The notes beneath the pieces are model-generated. The model worked only from the letters and a program-made list of their open reading frames with translations, was not told where the DNA came from and did no database searches. From Phaffia rhodozyma (taxonomy: Eukaryota; Basidiomycota; Tremellomycetes; Cystofilobasidiales; Mrakiaceae): 64,000 nt of DNA. The position numbers and the translations under genes are program-made. The stretch spans positions 131,501 to 195,500 of the forward strand of contig JACGZH010000007.1 of NCBI GenBank assembly GCA_014706385.1. Direction: 5' to 3'. This document shows, one piece after another, positions 10,540 to 23,100 of the stretch. Position 1 is the stretch's first letter. Each line of letters opens with the position of its first letter.

Positions 10540-13500
10540 ATGGTCAGTTTGTTTTCATGTTGATGATCCATAGGGCGTTTGATTCGCTGTAGAATCTTGC
10601 CTCAAACAGCTCGTCATCATCCCGCTGATGGAAAATCCCACGCCTCAACCGTGTATCTATGGTCTTCACCGGATTGTCCTTCTCCCTCTTTGTTTTTAAC
10701 GTTTTACTACCAATTATTTAGGCTCCCTCTAAAAAAGCGGGCAAAAAATCAGCCGCCGCTCCATCAAAAGCCGGGGCTGCCTCTAATGGAGGTAAAGTCG
10801 CCAAAGTAAGTGCAACCGTTTCGTCTATGCTTATCTTTTTTTCATCTCATTCACAATTTCTTCTTTCGTGCAAAATCATCATTTGATCTTAACTTGAAAC
10901 TTCTTTCATGTATCTGTGATGAACCAATGATCGTATTAAAACTTCAAGGCAGATTGGAAGGAGGGATTTAAGAAGAAACAGGCAGGAGTCTCCGACATGA
11001 CTTTGCTCTCGACCATCTCGAATGAGAGCATTAACGAGAACCTCAAGAAGCGATTCGAGAACAAGGAGATTTACGTATGTCATTCCTCCGACCTTTCTTC
11101 TCGTTCAAATCAAACCGAACAAGAGGGAATTCGTGATATGTTGGATCAGAAACTCTGCGGCAGATAGGTTTTAATCTCAGTTGACTCAGAACAAGGCTTA
11201 CCCACCTGATTTGTCCTGCCATCCCTCCAAATGCAGACCTACATTGCCCATGTATTGATCTCTGTAAATCCGTTCAGAGGTCTGTCGCACTGTGTCGATC
11301 TCATAACGGTACCTACCCGTGAAATTCTCCTTGAGCTGACGATGTTTGATTGGTGCGATAGATCTTGGGATTTATACCCTTCCCACACTACAGTCCTACA
11401 AGGGAAAGAACCGGCTGGAGATGCCACCCCATGTGTTTGCGATCGCTGAGAGCGCGTACTACGCTATGAACGCTTATGGAGAAAACCAATGTGTCATTAT
11501 CTCTGTGAGTCAACCTTTGTACGTCCCACTTCCTTCCATCAGTACCTCATGCTGATTGTATCTATATCGCGCATGTATGGAAATCAATCACAAAAGGGAG
11601 AGTCAGGAGCCGGAAAGACCGAGGCAGCTAAGCGAATCATGCAATATATCGCCGAGGTCTCTGGAGAATCTGAAGTTCCCACAGGTGGGGCGGCCGGTGG
11701 TATCGGAAAGATCAAGGATATGGTCCTGGCCACCAATCCTCTACTAGAATCTTTTGGTTGTGCAAAGACGCTTCGAAACGACAACTCTTCCCGACATGTA
11801 TGTTCAAAGTCGTTTTTCTTGTCCAAATAGTTTGTCTCTGTTATTCTTATATGACGCTAATTGATTCCAATTCAATATATTAGGGAAAATACTTAGAAAT
11901 CATGTTCAACGGACGAGGAGAGCCCGTCGGGGCTCAAATTACCAACTATCTTCTCGAGAAGGTCCGTGGCGATATATCTACTTGACAAAAATTTAATTTC
12001 TCACGATGATTCAATTTTCTTTCAAACTGTGATTTTTTCGTACCTCAGAGTCGAGTGACCAAACAGATCAAAAATGAGCGAGATTTCCATATCTTCTATC
12101 AGTTCACCAAGTCCGCCAGCGCGGAAATGCGAGGTTTGTCCGCCATCTCTTCTGCTGCAGTCATAGAAGTGATCAGATGATTTATATTCTACGAGCGCCT
12201 AACTTTTTCTCGCAGAGATGTTTGGGATCCAAGGACCGGAGGCCTACGTATTGACATCTCAGTCTGGCTGCCTAGACGTGCCTTCAATCGACGATGTAGC
12301 TGATTTTAACGAGACTCTCAAAGCTATGGGCATCGTCGGCCTCTCAGGAGATGAGCAGGAAAACATCTTTAGATGTATCAGTATCATTCTATGGTGTGTA
12401 TCTGGATTTTCATAAGCTTCACTCAAACCAATGAAAGAAGAAGATCACACACTCACTCGCGAATCAAAACTTGTTTGATAAATTGATCTGGCCCGGTCAA
12501 TGTGTTTTAGGTTAGGAAACGTCAAGTTCGTAGAGAACGCGGAAGGAAACTCAATGATTCCAGACGAGAGCGTCATTGAATTTATTGCGTACCTCATGGA
12601 GGTTGACAAAGATACGCTAAGCAAAGTATTGTGTTCGAGAGTAGTAGAAACTCAGCGAGGTGGACGAAGAGGTAAGATTTTATACCTTGTTTGCTCGATT
12701 TGGTGGGCCGTCTGTAAAGAGAAGAGGGAAAAGAGATTTGACCCAATACCTTTGAGAAACAGGTTCGATCTATGATGTTCCCCTCAACGTTCCTCAAGCT
12801 TCGTCTGGTAGAGATGCCTTGTCTCAAGCTATCTGTACGTGCCTCTTCTCTGTTACAAATATCTCACTATCAACTCCTTGACATAGTCAAAAATAAATTT
12901 GACGTGTTCCTCTTTTTGTTTTGTTTGTCTATCTATCTCTCTGATGCTTCTAGATGCAAACTTGTTTGAATGGATTGTGGAGAGAGTGAACGTATCGATG
13001 AAGCCAAAAACGAAGAGCGAGCACGTGCTTGGCGTCTTGGATATTTACGGTTTCGAGATCTTCCAGGACAACAAGTTTCGTCCACCTTTTTCCTCTCAGC
13101 ATCTCTGTTCTCGTTTCTCCGGGCGTGCAAACCGCAAAACCATGGGCTGATAGTTTCGATGTCGGTCATGCGCCTCTATAGTTTTGAGCAGCTTTGTATC
13201 AACTACGTGAACGAGAAACGTAAGTGGACTCTTGTTATATCACAAATACGACCTTGTACAGGGTGAACAAACTTTTTGTTTTCTATCATCTTCCTCGCTA
13301 TACAGTTCAGCAGATCTTCATCGAGCTTACGTTGAAGGCCGAGCAGGAAGAGTACGTCCGAGAACAGATCAAATGGACACCTATTGATTACTTCAACAAC
13401 AAGGTTTGTCCAACATTTTCCCAGTCTCGAACACCTACCCTCTTTGACAATCGCATATTTAATCGTATAATCCCCCGCTTCACAGGTTGTTTGCGAGCTT

Positions 13501-16500
13501 ATCGAGGAAAAACGACCACCCGGTATCTTTGCCGCCCTCAACGATGCCGTTGCTACCGCCCATGCCGACCCAGCTGCTGCTGATAACTCGTTTGTTCAAC
13601 GACTTGGTGGTCTTACATCCAATCAACACTTCGAGACTCGAGGATCAAAGTTCCTGATCAAACATTACGCGGGAGAGGTTCTGTATAACGTATCGGGAAT
13701 GACGGAGAAAAACAAGGATTCTCTCGTGAAAGATCTGACGGATTTGGTGTCGACAACCGGAAATGGATTCTTGAAAAACCTTTTCCCAGACAGAATTGAC
13801 GCTGGTAGCAAGAAGAGACCTCCTACTGCGGGAGATCGAATCAAGGTCCGTTTCTCTATTTTTTTTCTTTGTTTTTCTCTTTTTTTTTTTCTCTTTCTCT
13901 TTTTCTTTTTCTTTTTCGTTTGCTTTGGAAGTATTCTGAATATTGATATCCCTTTTGAACGTATGAACAGGCATCCGCGAATGCGTTGGTCGATAATTTG
14001 ATGAAAGCCCAACCATCATATATCCGAACGATTAAACCTAACCAAAACAGGAGTCCTACTGAGTATGACTCTAAAGCGATCTTGCATCAGGTCAAGTATC
14101 TTGGTTTGCAGGAGAACATCCGAGTCAGACGAGCTGGCTTCGCCTACAGAAATACGTTTGAAAAGATGGTGGAAAGGTTTTACCTCTTATCCCCGAACAC
14201 GTCGTATGCAGGAGAATACACATGGCAGGGTGATCCCCAGACGGGTTGTGCTCAAATCTTGAAGGATACTGGAATCGCTAAAGATGAGTGGCAAATGGGT
14301 GTTACCAAGGCTTTCATCAAGAATCCAGAGACTGTGAGTTTCTCTCCTTTTTTGTTTGTTTGATTGAGCGGATTATTAAGAAATCTTTGGAAACGGGTTG
14401 GTCGTCTTCACTCAGCTCTTTGCATTGGAGACAATGCGAGATCGATATTGGCATAATATGGCCGCCCGAATTCAACGAGCTTGGCGAAACTTCTTACGAT
14501 ACCGAAATGAGTGTGCCAGTCGGATTCAACGATTCTGGCGAGGTCGAAAGGACGCTTTCGAATATGCCAGGGTTCGACAACGTGGACATGAGCTTCTCGC
14601 AGAGAGGAAGGAGAGGAGAAGATACAGCTTGGTCAGTCAAAGAAGGTTTGCGGGAGATTATTTGGATGTGGGAGGAAAGAGCTCGAGTGGAGCTATGCTG
14701 AGACAGGCTGCTGGCTTGAGTGGTTCGTCCTTGTTTTCTTGTTCGTCGGCCTTCTTTTACTTCTTGCCCAATATCTGATAAGGGTTTTTTCTTTCTTGTA
14801 CGAGAATATATAGGTTCGGAAAGTGTCATCTTCAGCGGCCGAATTGAACTACTGAAATCTTCATTCGGTCGATCGAGTAAACCCAGTCCGAGATTCCTTG
14901 TTGTCGTATGTATTTCCCTCATCTGACGCGTACATCCCCGACGGAGGTTGACTTTTATTCAACTTGTATCACAGACGAACTCAGCTGCATACTTTCTGAT
15001 CTCTGCCGCGAAAGACGGTCGGATCGCTACGACAATCGACCGAAAGATTCCGTTGGTGACCATCCGGTCCGTCGGTCTTTCCAATCTCCGGGATGACTGG
15101 ATTGTAAATAACATCTTCCTCAAAATCAATGTCATAGAGTGTCTGTACTAATTCAGAGATTTCTTTCATATTTGTTTACTGTTTCGACATCAGACTTTCA
15201 ACGCTTCATCGAGCGAGGAGGGCGACCCGGTATTCACATCTGTTTTCAAAACGGAGTTGATCACTCATCTTCATAAGGCTACCAATGGAAGTATTCAGAT
15301 CAACATCGGGTCGACGTAAGTTATCTTTGAACTACCCTTTGAAAGCCAATATTCTTGAAGCCTGACTGTGACATGCATGGCATGATGGGGTTTCTCTTCA
15401 AACGAAGAATTGGCTATAACAAAAAGAAGGACAAAAAGGCCGAAATTCAGTTCAGGAAGGACGAGTCCATCACCAGATTTGATGTTTATAAGAGTAGCGT
15501 GGTATCCGTTTCTTCTGGAGAACCTCCAAACTCAGTATCCAAACCTGCCGCTAAGAGAAAGCCGGGCATTGTCAGGCCCATCACGTCTGGTAAGCTGTTG
15601 AAGCGAGGAGGACCTTCGAATCCACATCCAAGTGTAAGTCAAAATATCGTTGTTCTTTCCCCATTCGAGGGCTCTAGTGTGGCGATTGACACAAAAAAGT
15701 TGTCGAAATAAATCAAATACTAGGCTGGGCGGATCGTTCCGAAAGCTCAGGTGCTTCCAGGCAAGTCTGCTGCTACGCCTTCCTCGGGAATGAGTTACCC
15801 TACATCTCACTCGGTCGCCTCCAAACCCGCAGTGGCGACAAGCGGAGGTGTCAATCGAGGAACGCCCGCTCCTGCTCCCCCCAGCCGACCGGTTGCGGCA
15901 AAGCCAGAGAACCCAAAGTACAAGGCGCTCTACGCGTTCGCCGGTCAGGAAGGTGAGGTCGATTTGGTAAAAGGCGACGTGGTCGAGGTCAAGGAGAAAG
16001 ATCCGAACGGATGGTGGTTGATTGTCAAGAATGGTACCGAAGGATGGGCTCCTAGGTTTGTCCTTTTGCTTCTTGGGGTTTGATTGCTTTTGTTGCATCG
16101 AGTTGATTGGATTAACACGCTCAATGATGATTGTCTGTATATATCTGATTTTAGTAACTATCTGGAGTTGATGGCTCCTCCCAAGCCAGCCCCTCCGCCT
16201 CCGCCTCCTCCGGCGAGGCGAGCACCGCCAGCAGCACCCAAGCCCGAATTTGATGGATCAAACGGAGGGCCAAAGGTATCTTTGACCGGGTCGTCTTCTA
16301 TTCGATCCAGTCCAGCCTCGTCGCGGCCTGGATCGGCTGCTGGGTTCAAACCTGCCGACGGATCGGCACCTGGGCTGAAGCCGAAACCTCCGGTGTTGGC
16401 TGCAAAGCCTGTCGGTCTAGGAGGAAAACCACCGGTGATGGCCCCGAAGCCTGGAGCGGCTAGTGGGGTGGGTATTCCGTTAGGAAAACCCTTGGGGACT

Positions 16501-16782
16501 GGAGGCCGGCCAGCTGTGCCAAAAGCACCTATTGCAATTGGAGCGAGACCTACGCCTGGAGGAGGAGGTGGTGGAGGAGGCGGTGGAACAGGCATCAAGC
16601 TGAGCCAGCTCGGAGGAGGAGCGCCGAAAGCTGGAGGAGGGATAGCTCAGATGGATCTGGCCGCCGCTGTAAGTGACAAAATGTTTTTTTTTCTCCCCTT
16701 TTCTCCCGAACATCATCAAACTGACTGGGTCTGATGTATTTAAAAGTTGAGGAAACGGTCCGGGAAAGATATCGAAGAGTAG
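10540..16782 (+). CDS. MYO1: Class I myosin (Myo3/Myo5/MyoA type)
   Basis: Actin-based motor for endocytic patches. The coding part of exon 1 is only ATG (10540-10542, donor GTCAGT). Exon 2 starts at 10722 with [12 protein letters not shown]. The motor has the P-loop [13 protein letters not shown], switch I NDNSSRHGKYLEI and switch [13 protein letters not shown]. The loop GSIYDVPLN carries the TEDS-site Ser normally phosphorylated by PAK kinases. [11 protein letters not shown] marks the converter side. IQ-like helices follow ([21 protein letters not shown]), then a TH1 lipid-binding tail. The SH3 is [17 protein letters not shown] to [21 protein letters not shown], joined over an intron. A Pro/Gly-rich tail ends in a WH2-like MDLAAALRKRSG and stops at 16780-16782 after KDIEE. 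The acidic Trp-ending Arp2/3-activating tail typical of fungal myosin I is not seen. About 15-20 exons. Confidence 0.93.
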
Positions 16783-17566
16783 ACTTTCGCGGCGATGTTC
16801 TAGACCATCTTTTCATTTATCGTTATTAATTTCGCCGTTCATTCTAAATCTTTGTCGCTGCTGCGTGATCAATATCTGTTGTTTCTACCAGAAAGTCGGT
16901 ACAATAGATGAGACGTTCATCAAAGTTTCCACTTCTTTCTCTCTCCCGGTGCTGCACAATCAGTTTCGACGATCAAGCTTGAACGACCTGTGGCGTCTGC
17001 CAACGGGGACGAAAATTTAGAACTCCGTTATTAGAGACAGGGAAAGGACACTATTAATGATAGAGACTGAACGTTAAATAAAGAACTCTGCTCCGAAACC
17101 TAACATTCGTACCATCCTCGGTTAATCATGGAGCGCTGTCTTCGTACTTGTCCGGCGTTTGACTTTTGTGATCTTCGGGCGGTCTGATGATCATCGTAAT
17201 GGTGCCTGGGCTTCCCGATCGGCACCTCGTCTGGACGCGTTCCTTTTCCGCTTTTCTCTCTAGGCTGAACCTTACTTTTAAATTATATCGTCCCTGTTTC
17301 TCGACAAGCACACTCCATCCTGGGCTGCAGAGTGTTCGAGCATCAGGTCCCGGGTAAAGAGATCAAGTGGGGCGAGTACGATGGCAACTGACGAAATGAC
17401 TGACAAAATATAGAGATGGAGCAAGTGTGACTTCGTTCATCTGTATCTTCTTCGATCCCACTCTTCTTTATTCGTATCCACCTTTGTTTTCTCACACCAT
17501 CCCATTATCCCATTATCCCATCAACTCTACAGACCACGAAGAAGAAGAACACAAAGGGAAGAAAGA
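16783..17566. other. Intergenic region between myosin and forkhead gene
   Basis: Myosin 3' flank plus the promoter of the forkhead gene, both on the plus strand. A short repeat of CCCATTAT occurs near 17503-17520. No coding exon can be supported, although an upstream non-coding or N-terminal exon of the forkhead gene cannot be excluded. Confidence 0.45.
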
Positions 17567-19538
17567 ATGTTCGAAAGGTCATCAAGAGCATCTGGGAAAC
17601 CTAATATGACATATGTCGAGTTGATCAAACGCGCCATCGAGAGAGTTAGTTGTTTGGATACTTTCTTACGACGCCGCTCTTGTGGTTTTGATGATGTTGT
17701 GGTTATTGACATTTCCTGACAGTCCCCGGCTAAAGCCCTCTCCGTTTCAGAGGTTGGTCAATCTCTCATCTTTGTAGTGCTCGGAAGAGAGTCAAGAAGA
17801 AGTAATTCTGTTCTGGATACGATCTGGACAGATATATGCGAGTATCGAGAGTTCACATCCATTTTTTCGAACGAGCACCAAGGGTTGGAAGGTAACATAA
17901 ACGCTTTCTCTATCTCTTCCTACGTTTCGTCAGGCGCTCATCTTGGTCTTTGTGTTGCCTCGGCATGTAAAGAATACGGTCAGACATCTGCTGTCGTTGA
18001 CACCATGTTTCGTGAATAACGCTCGATTGGCCCCTCTTTCTGGAAAAGGAGGTTCGTGCTCTCGATTTCACTTTTCTTTTGTATGTAGTTAACAGCGATA
18101 AACGCCGACGATCAAAGCTTAATGATCCTTCTCTTCTGATCAGGTCTTTGGACAATCGATCCGGAGGTATGTTTCTTCAGTCATCGTTTTCCCGATTCGA
18201 ACCGTGTCAACATCATCAATCAACTCTTTCTCTCTTTCTCCCGTTTCTTATTCCTTCCAGGCCTCTGATACAGCCTGTCGAAAGCGTAACAGGGCCTCAC
18301 CGATTGATCGTCCGTTGACCACCACTGCGCTTGCTGATAGACCGTTGTCAAATGTCAAAGTCGGCCAAACTTCCCTTTCGTCAAGTCTCAAGCTCCGCCA
18401 CGCGACAACCAGTCTGAGTCATCCCGATGAAAGCTACTCTGCTTCTTGCGCCGTCATCCCCGCTCATTCTAAACAGACAGAGTTGGAACTCGAGACGGTA
18501 TCGTCCGTCTCACTACTCTCACCGTCGTCTTCGTCTTCCGGTCATGGATTCTCTCCACAAACGCCAAGCTCAACCTCGGACTCTACGTCCTCCTCGTTCA
18601 CGCTCGAAGCATCAAATCCAATAGGGTCTCATCAGAAGCACACTCAGCTCACCACAGGTATATGTTCACCAGAAATGTCAAACCCAGTTCACATGTTCAC
18701 TGCATCTAAAGTGCCCTCCGTACGGAACGCACATCCCGACCGATACTTGATGACAACATCTACATCTTTAGGAAACCGGTACTCCCGACCATCGTTACCC
18801 CCTCAATTGTCGTCCGCATCTTATCCTTTGAACACAACATGCCTCACCTCTCTAAACTGGCCATCAGCTGGTCGTTCTCTCAATATACACGATCATAATT
18901 ATCCAACGTATAGTTCGGCTCCTGCCCCCGAGCTTAAACAGAATACACCCTTGGTCGTATCAACTTTTGATCCAGTCGGTCATTCATCCGGTCGTGATTT
19001 GACATCGCGCACCAACTACCCATCGTTGGACAAACAAATTACACCAACGGAACCTCGATCGATTCGAGTTAGCTCTACCTCAAGCTTAAGTCTTGCTTTA
19101 CATACCCCCCCTTTGCCTTCACCTTCCTACAGCCAAGATGGCTTTGAACACCGACGAGATGATGATCCCTCAACATATCTAGGCCCCAATAGTAATGATC
19201 ATAATCGACGGTGTGGTTTCGATGCCCAGGATCGGAGGTTCACAAACGAACAGAACGAAGAGAGAAAACTACATTCACTCTCTTTCAGATCGATGCCTTT
19301 TCCTGGTCCAAGCCAACATCCTTTTCATCTTCCGTCGCCATCGCCATCCTCATCTCTGAACAACTCGTTCCAACGCTCACCGTATACAAGCTCTCCTGCG
19401 TTCGATACGCCCTCAACTGGACCTATGCATCCTCCTCACTATCAACAACATCATCATCCTGCGCCACAGCTTCATGGAGGATTATATGCAACCCCGATGA
19501 ATCAACATGTAAGGCAGGACGAGATTGATTGGTGGTGA
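17567..19538 (+). CDS. Forkhead (winged-helix) transcription factor
   Basis: DNA-binding domain near the N-terminus (about residues 11-90), assembled across small in-phase exons. MFERSSRASGKPNMTYVEL is followed by IKRAIER, SPAKALSVSE, then IYASIESSHPFFRTSTKGWK (exon ending 17891). NTVRHLLSLTPCFV starts at 17973, and GKGGLWTIDPE ends the domain. Order and spacing match the forkhead consensus: KPPYSY-like start, helix 2, NSIRHNLSL helix 3, GKGxxW wing. In helix 3 the common Asn after Arg-His is Leu (RHLLS). A basic stretch ACRKRNRAS follows. The remaining roughly 420 residues (last exon from about 18262) are Ser/Pro/Thr-rich and probably disordered. Fungal forkhead factors act in cell cycle, morphogenesis or stress. 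The subfamily cannot be assigned. The start is the nearest in-frame ATG and could lie further upstream. Confidence 0.82.
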
Positions 19539-20141
19539 CAACAAGGGAAAACTAAGGATTTCAAAGTACAGGTACTCTTCCTCCGTTTTAGCCCAAGCAA
19601 TTTATACGCATATGTGGTTTTGAAAGTCAGCTAGTGCATGGGAGCTGCACTTCAAGCTGCAATCATTTCTTGGGGTCGTCAGGTTACCCATAGAGTTTCT
19701 TCCCCCCCCTAAATTTCATCTTGTTTCGTGTCAACTCGGTCCGGCGGCGCGCGCGTGAGCGCTTGTATTATCCTTCTTCTTCTTGTACCTATTCACGGAT
19801 TCCTCTTTTTTTCAATTTTTTGGAATATCCTAATTAACAGGTTTCTCTTATATGCAACCTGTCACGTCTTCTAGTCATGTTCAGTCTTGTATACTTTCTG
19901 TACGATCTCTCCTTCCCTCATTCGATAGGTTTTTGGCGCGTATGCATACAAATGTTGTATACTGTGTGATTTGTGTTGCAAGCAAAAGCAGAAACAGAAG
20001 TGTTGATGATTTAGAAAGAAAAACCACAAGTAAAAGGTTAAAAGAGGAGGAAAGTTAGGGAAATTAGGAAAATGGTTATATAGTGAATGGACAAATTGAC
20101 ACGCAAAGAAAATAAAAGTAAACAACAGAAGGACTGTATGA
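19539..20141. other. Convergent intergenic region
   Basis: 3' flanks of the forkhead gene (+) and the large serine-rich gene (-). It contains a short GC-rich alternating stretch (about 19740-19762) and a T-rich run near 19805. No gene is seen. Confidence 0.5.
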
Positions 20142-23100
20142 TCAGATGATAGATTCCCGACTCTGGTCTTCGAGGAAAGAACCTATCTCAATCGGTAACG
20201 TTTTCGTCAGTGTTGACCAAACATATACGCGGTCCTGTTCTCAAGAACAAGAATGTGACTCACCGATAGCATTGGGTATTGAACCGTTAGCTCTCCTCAG
20301 ATATCCCGCTAAGACATTCTGGTCCTCCTCTTTAAGAATCCCTACCATCTCTCTCAGATTTTTGTCAAAATTCACGTCGATCGGATAATCGAGCGAGGCT
20401 GGTCGCGGGGATGGAATGTCGGATAGAGATGCTCGTTGAGGGATAGGAAAGAGGACATGTCGGTTTTGGATTTGATGATCTAGGTCGACCGATCGACGGG
20501 GTGGTAGAGGAGGCGTGTTGTTGAGGTTGATCGGGTTTGAGATCGACGGTGTTCTGGACAGATTTCGGGAGCCTGTTCGTAAGGTATCGACGAAGACCGC
20601 TTCAGTAAAGAGACATCCTTTCGACCCAAGCAAAAAAAAAAGACAAGACAGATAGACTCACGAGGACCTGTTAATTTTTGATTTCCGGTTTTGGACGAAC
20701 CTCCGATGAGACCCTTCATCGGACTCACACTACTCCTTCCCTCATGCCGTCCCCCGGTATCTTCGATTACCACCCCCGGTGGACTTTTAGTTCTTCCCCC
20801 AATTATACCTTTCATTCCTCCGCTAGATCCCCCTCCGCTACTTCCCGCGCTGATGCTTCCTCTCCTACCGAGTGTTTGAAAAAACCCTCCGGACCCCTGG
20901 GCGACATTGGCGATGGAATTTGACATGCTCGGTCGACTCGACACAGATTTCAATGACACAACAGAAGGAGACGATCGCATGCCTACGCCTTGGGCAAGCT
21001 GTGGGTATGGAAGATTAGGTGGTGGGGCACCTGACGGGGGCGAGACATTTCGGATCTGTTGGACCTGGAATGATGGACCAGATGACCGGAGCGGAAACGC
21101 TTCATCTGACACGGCTGAGGCAGCCGATACTTTGCGATCCGTCAGATGTTCATCCGGCTTCTGATGTCGAAGAATTCCTGTGCTCTTAATCTGACCTACT
21201 TTCAAAGAAGCAAGTGAAAGGATGTATGAACAAACTGTACATTTCCCTTTAGATAAAAACAAATGTGACGTACCTCTGTGACCACCCACAATCTTGATCC
21301 ACTCCCCAAGTCCAGTGTCTGCCCTACTCAACTCGTTGATCTTTCGCGCATACATCGACGCTCTGTCTCCCGAGGATTTGACGCTCTTCACATCAGAAAA
21401 TACCATTGCTTTTGGCCACTGTCCCATTGGGGCAAACGCATGTACTTTATTGAGAGACCTGGCCGGTTGGCTAGTACCAGATTGAGAGGCTCGCAGAATG
21501 CTGTAGTTATTGTTATGCCCAGACTCGAGAGGCTGACGCATATTGGTCGCAGCCTGTCTAGCGTTCGTTAAAGCCGAGGAATTCATAGATGGAGGCAAAG
21601 ATACATTTTGCTGAGTGTGAACCTTCATAGTCGGTTCTGAATCTCTGATGATATTAGAAGGCAGCTCTGACAACGTCGTCGAAGATGAGACGGACAACGA
21701 AGGACCAATGGGAACATCTCTAGGCGCTGATGTTCGGGATCCTCTATGAGACGGTCTCCGCTGAAGATTTACCAAGTCTCCAGGAATATAAATCTCTCCT
21801 GGCGGAGGGAAACTTGGACTCTCGACCAAGACATAGTCAGACTCTTGATCCAAAAGTTCTACTGAATCATGCGGGTTGATCGAGATAGTCAACGGGGGAG
21901 CGTGATCGCCCCATGTGCTAGCCTCGCTGGTGATTGATTCACTCCTGGTCAAGTGACGTGTTGTTTCATTTCCATCGGTTTGCGGGTCAAATTCCTGCGA
22001 GCTGGAGACGACACCAAAGTCCGTCCGAAGATCAAAATTCGGTGGATCATCGGTATCGTTAATGGCCCTGTCGACAGCTGCCGTCAGCTCTTCCAGTGTA
22101 CGAGCATGGCTCAAACTATGTCGTTTGTTATCAGATTGAACAGGGGGCGGTTCGGAGAGGGCCGAATTGTGTGAAGATGTTGCGGTCGAGTCGGTAGCTC
22201 CAGACAAGAAACCAGGGATCTGAGGGAGTGAAGGCGGAGGTGACAACGGCCGAATAGTCGCTGTCGAAAGCTGCTTGGAGTGACTATATTGATGTCCAGA
22301 AGAACTAAGAGAACTATCATTAGTTGAAGGCGTTCTCGACGATCTAAGTTTCAAAAATTCAAGACCGAGACCGACAAAAAATTATACAAATCAGCCGATT
22401 TGGGTACCATTTAAAGGATTAAAGATGATGACAGAACGAACCTCACGAAGAGGTCTCGGGATCTATCTAGTCTTCCCCCATCCTCATGTTCCTCTTCTAT
22501 CTCGACATCTGCTTGTAAATCCAGACTGACCGGACCCTCGATACTACCGCCCAAACCACTCGCCCGGCTGAATGTGCGCTTCATTCCACTCATCGGGGGT
22601 TCTCCCGATGAAGGCGATGTTGAGGACGACAAGCTCAAGTCGAGATGGTTGTTGTCCAAAACTGTTGAAGTGACTGAGTCGCGCGGCTCATGAGATATCG
22701 GTTCGGTCATATTGGATGTCGGTGAAACCATTAATTGTGATTGGTCATCAGAGATTGAAGGTAATCGTAAAGTAGGTATGAGTTGAGTAGCCGATCTAAC
22801 AGTGCTACCGCTGGCATCGACAGCATTCGGTAAGGAAGCCAAGTAGGCCGTTTTGGCTTTTGCCGCACGTTCTCTAGCTGCTGATAACCCAGTGGCTCGG
22901 CCTGAATTGCCTACCATACCCTCACTCGCTTTGTTTGCCTGATCGGACGAGCTAGATAGTTCCGCGTTATCTGTGATAGTTTTAGCTTTCGGTTTGAAGC
23001 TTTCTGCGTTCTCTTTGAACCAAGAGCTGGCTTCTGGAGACAGAATAGGATCCCAGTACTCTGTCGACTGGCGCTGCCGTCTTACAGGTTGGGTTCCATC

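Noticed and set aside
13855..13925. Long T/C tract resembling a special element
   Set aside because: It lies inside a myosin intron before the acceptor and is an extended polypyrimidine tract.
16158..16598. 146-residue Pro/Gly-rich open frame on the minus strand
   Set aside because: It is the complement of the Pro- and Gly-rich myosin tail exon; the composition explains the open frame.
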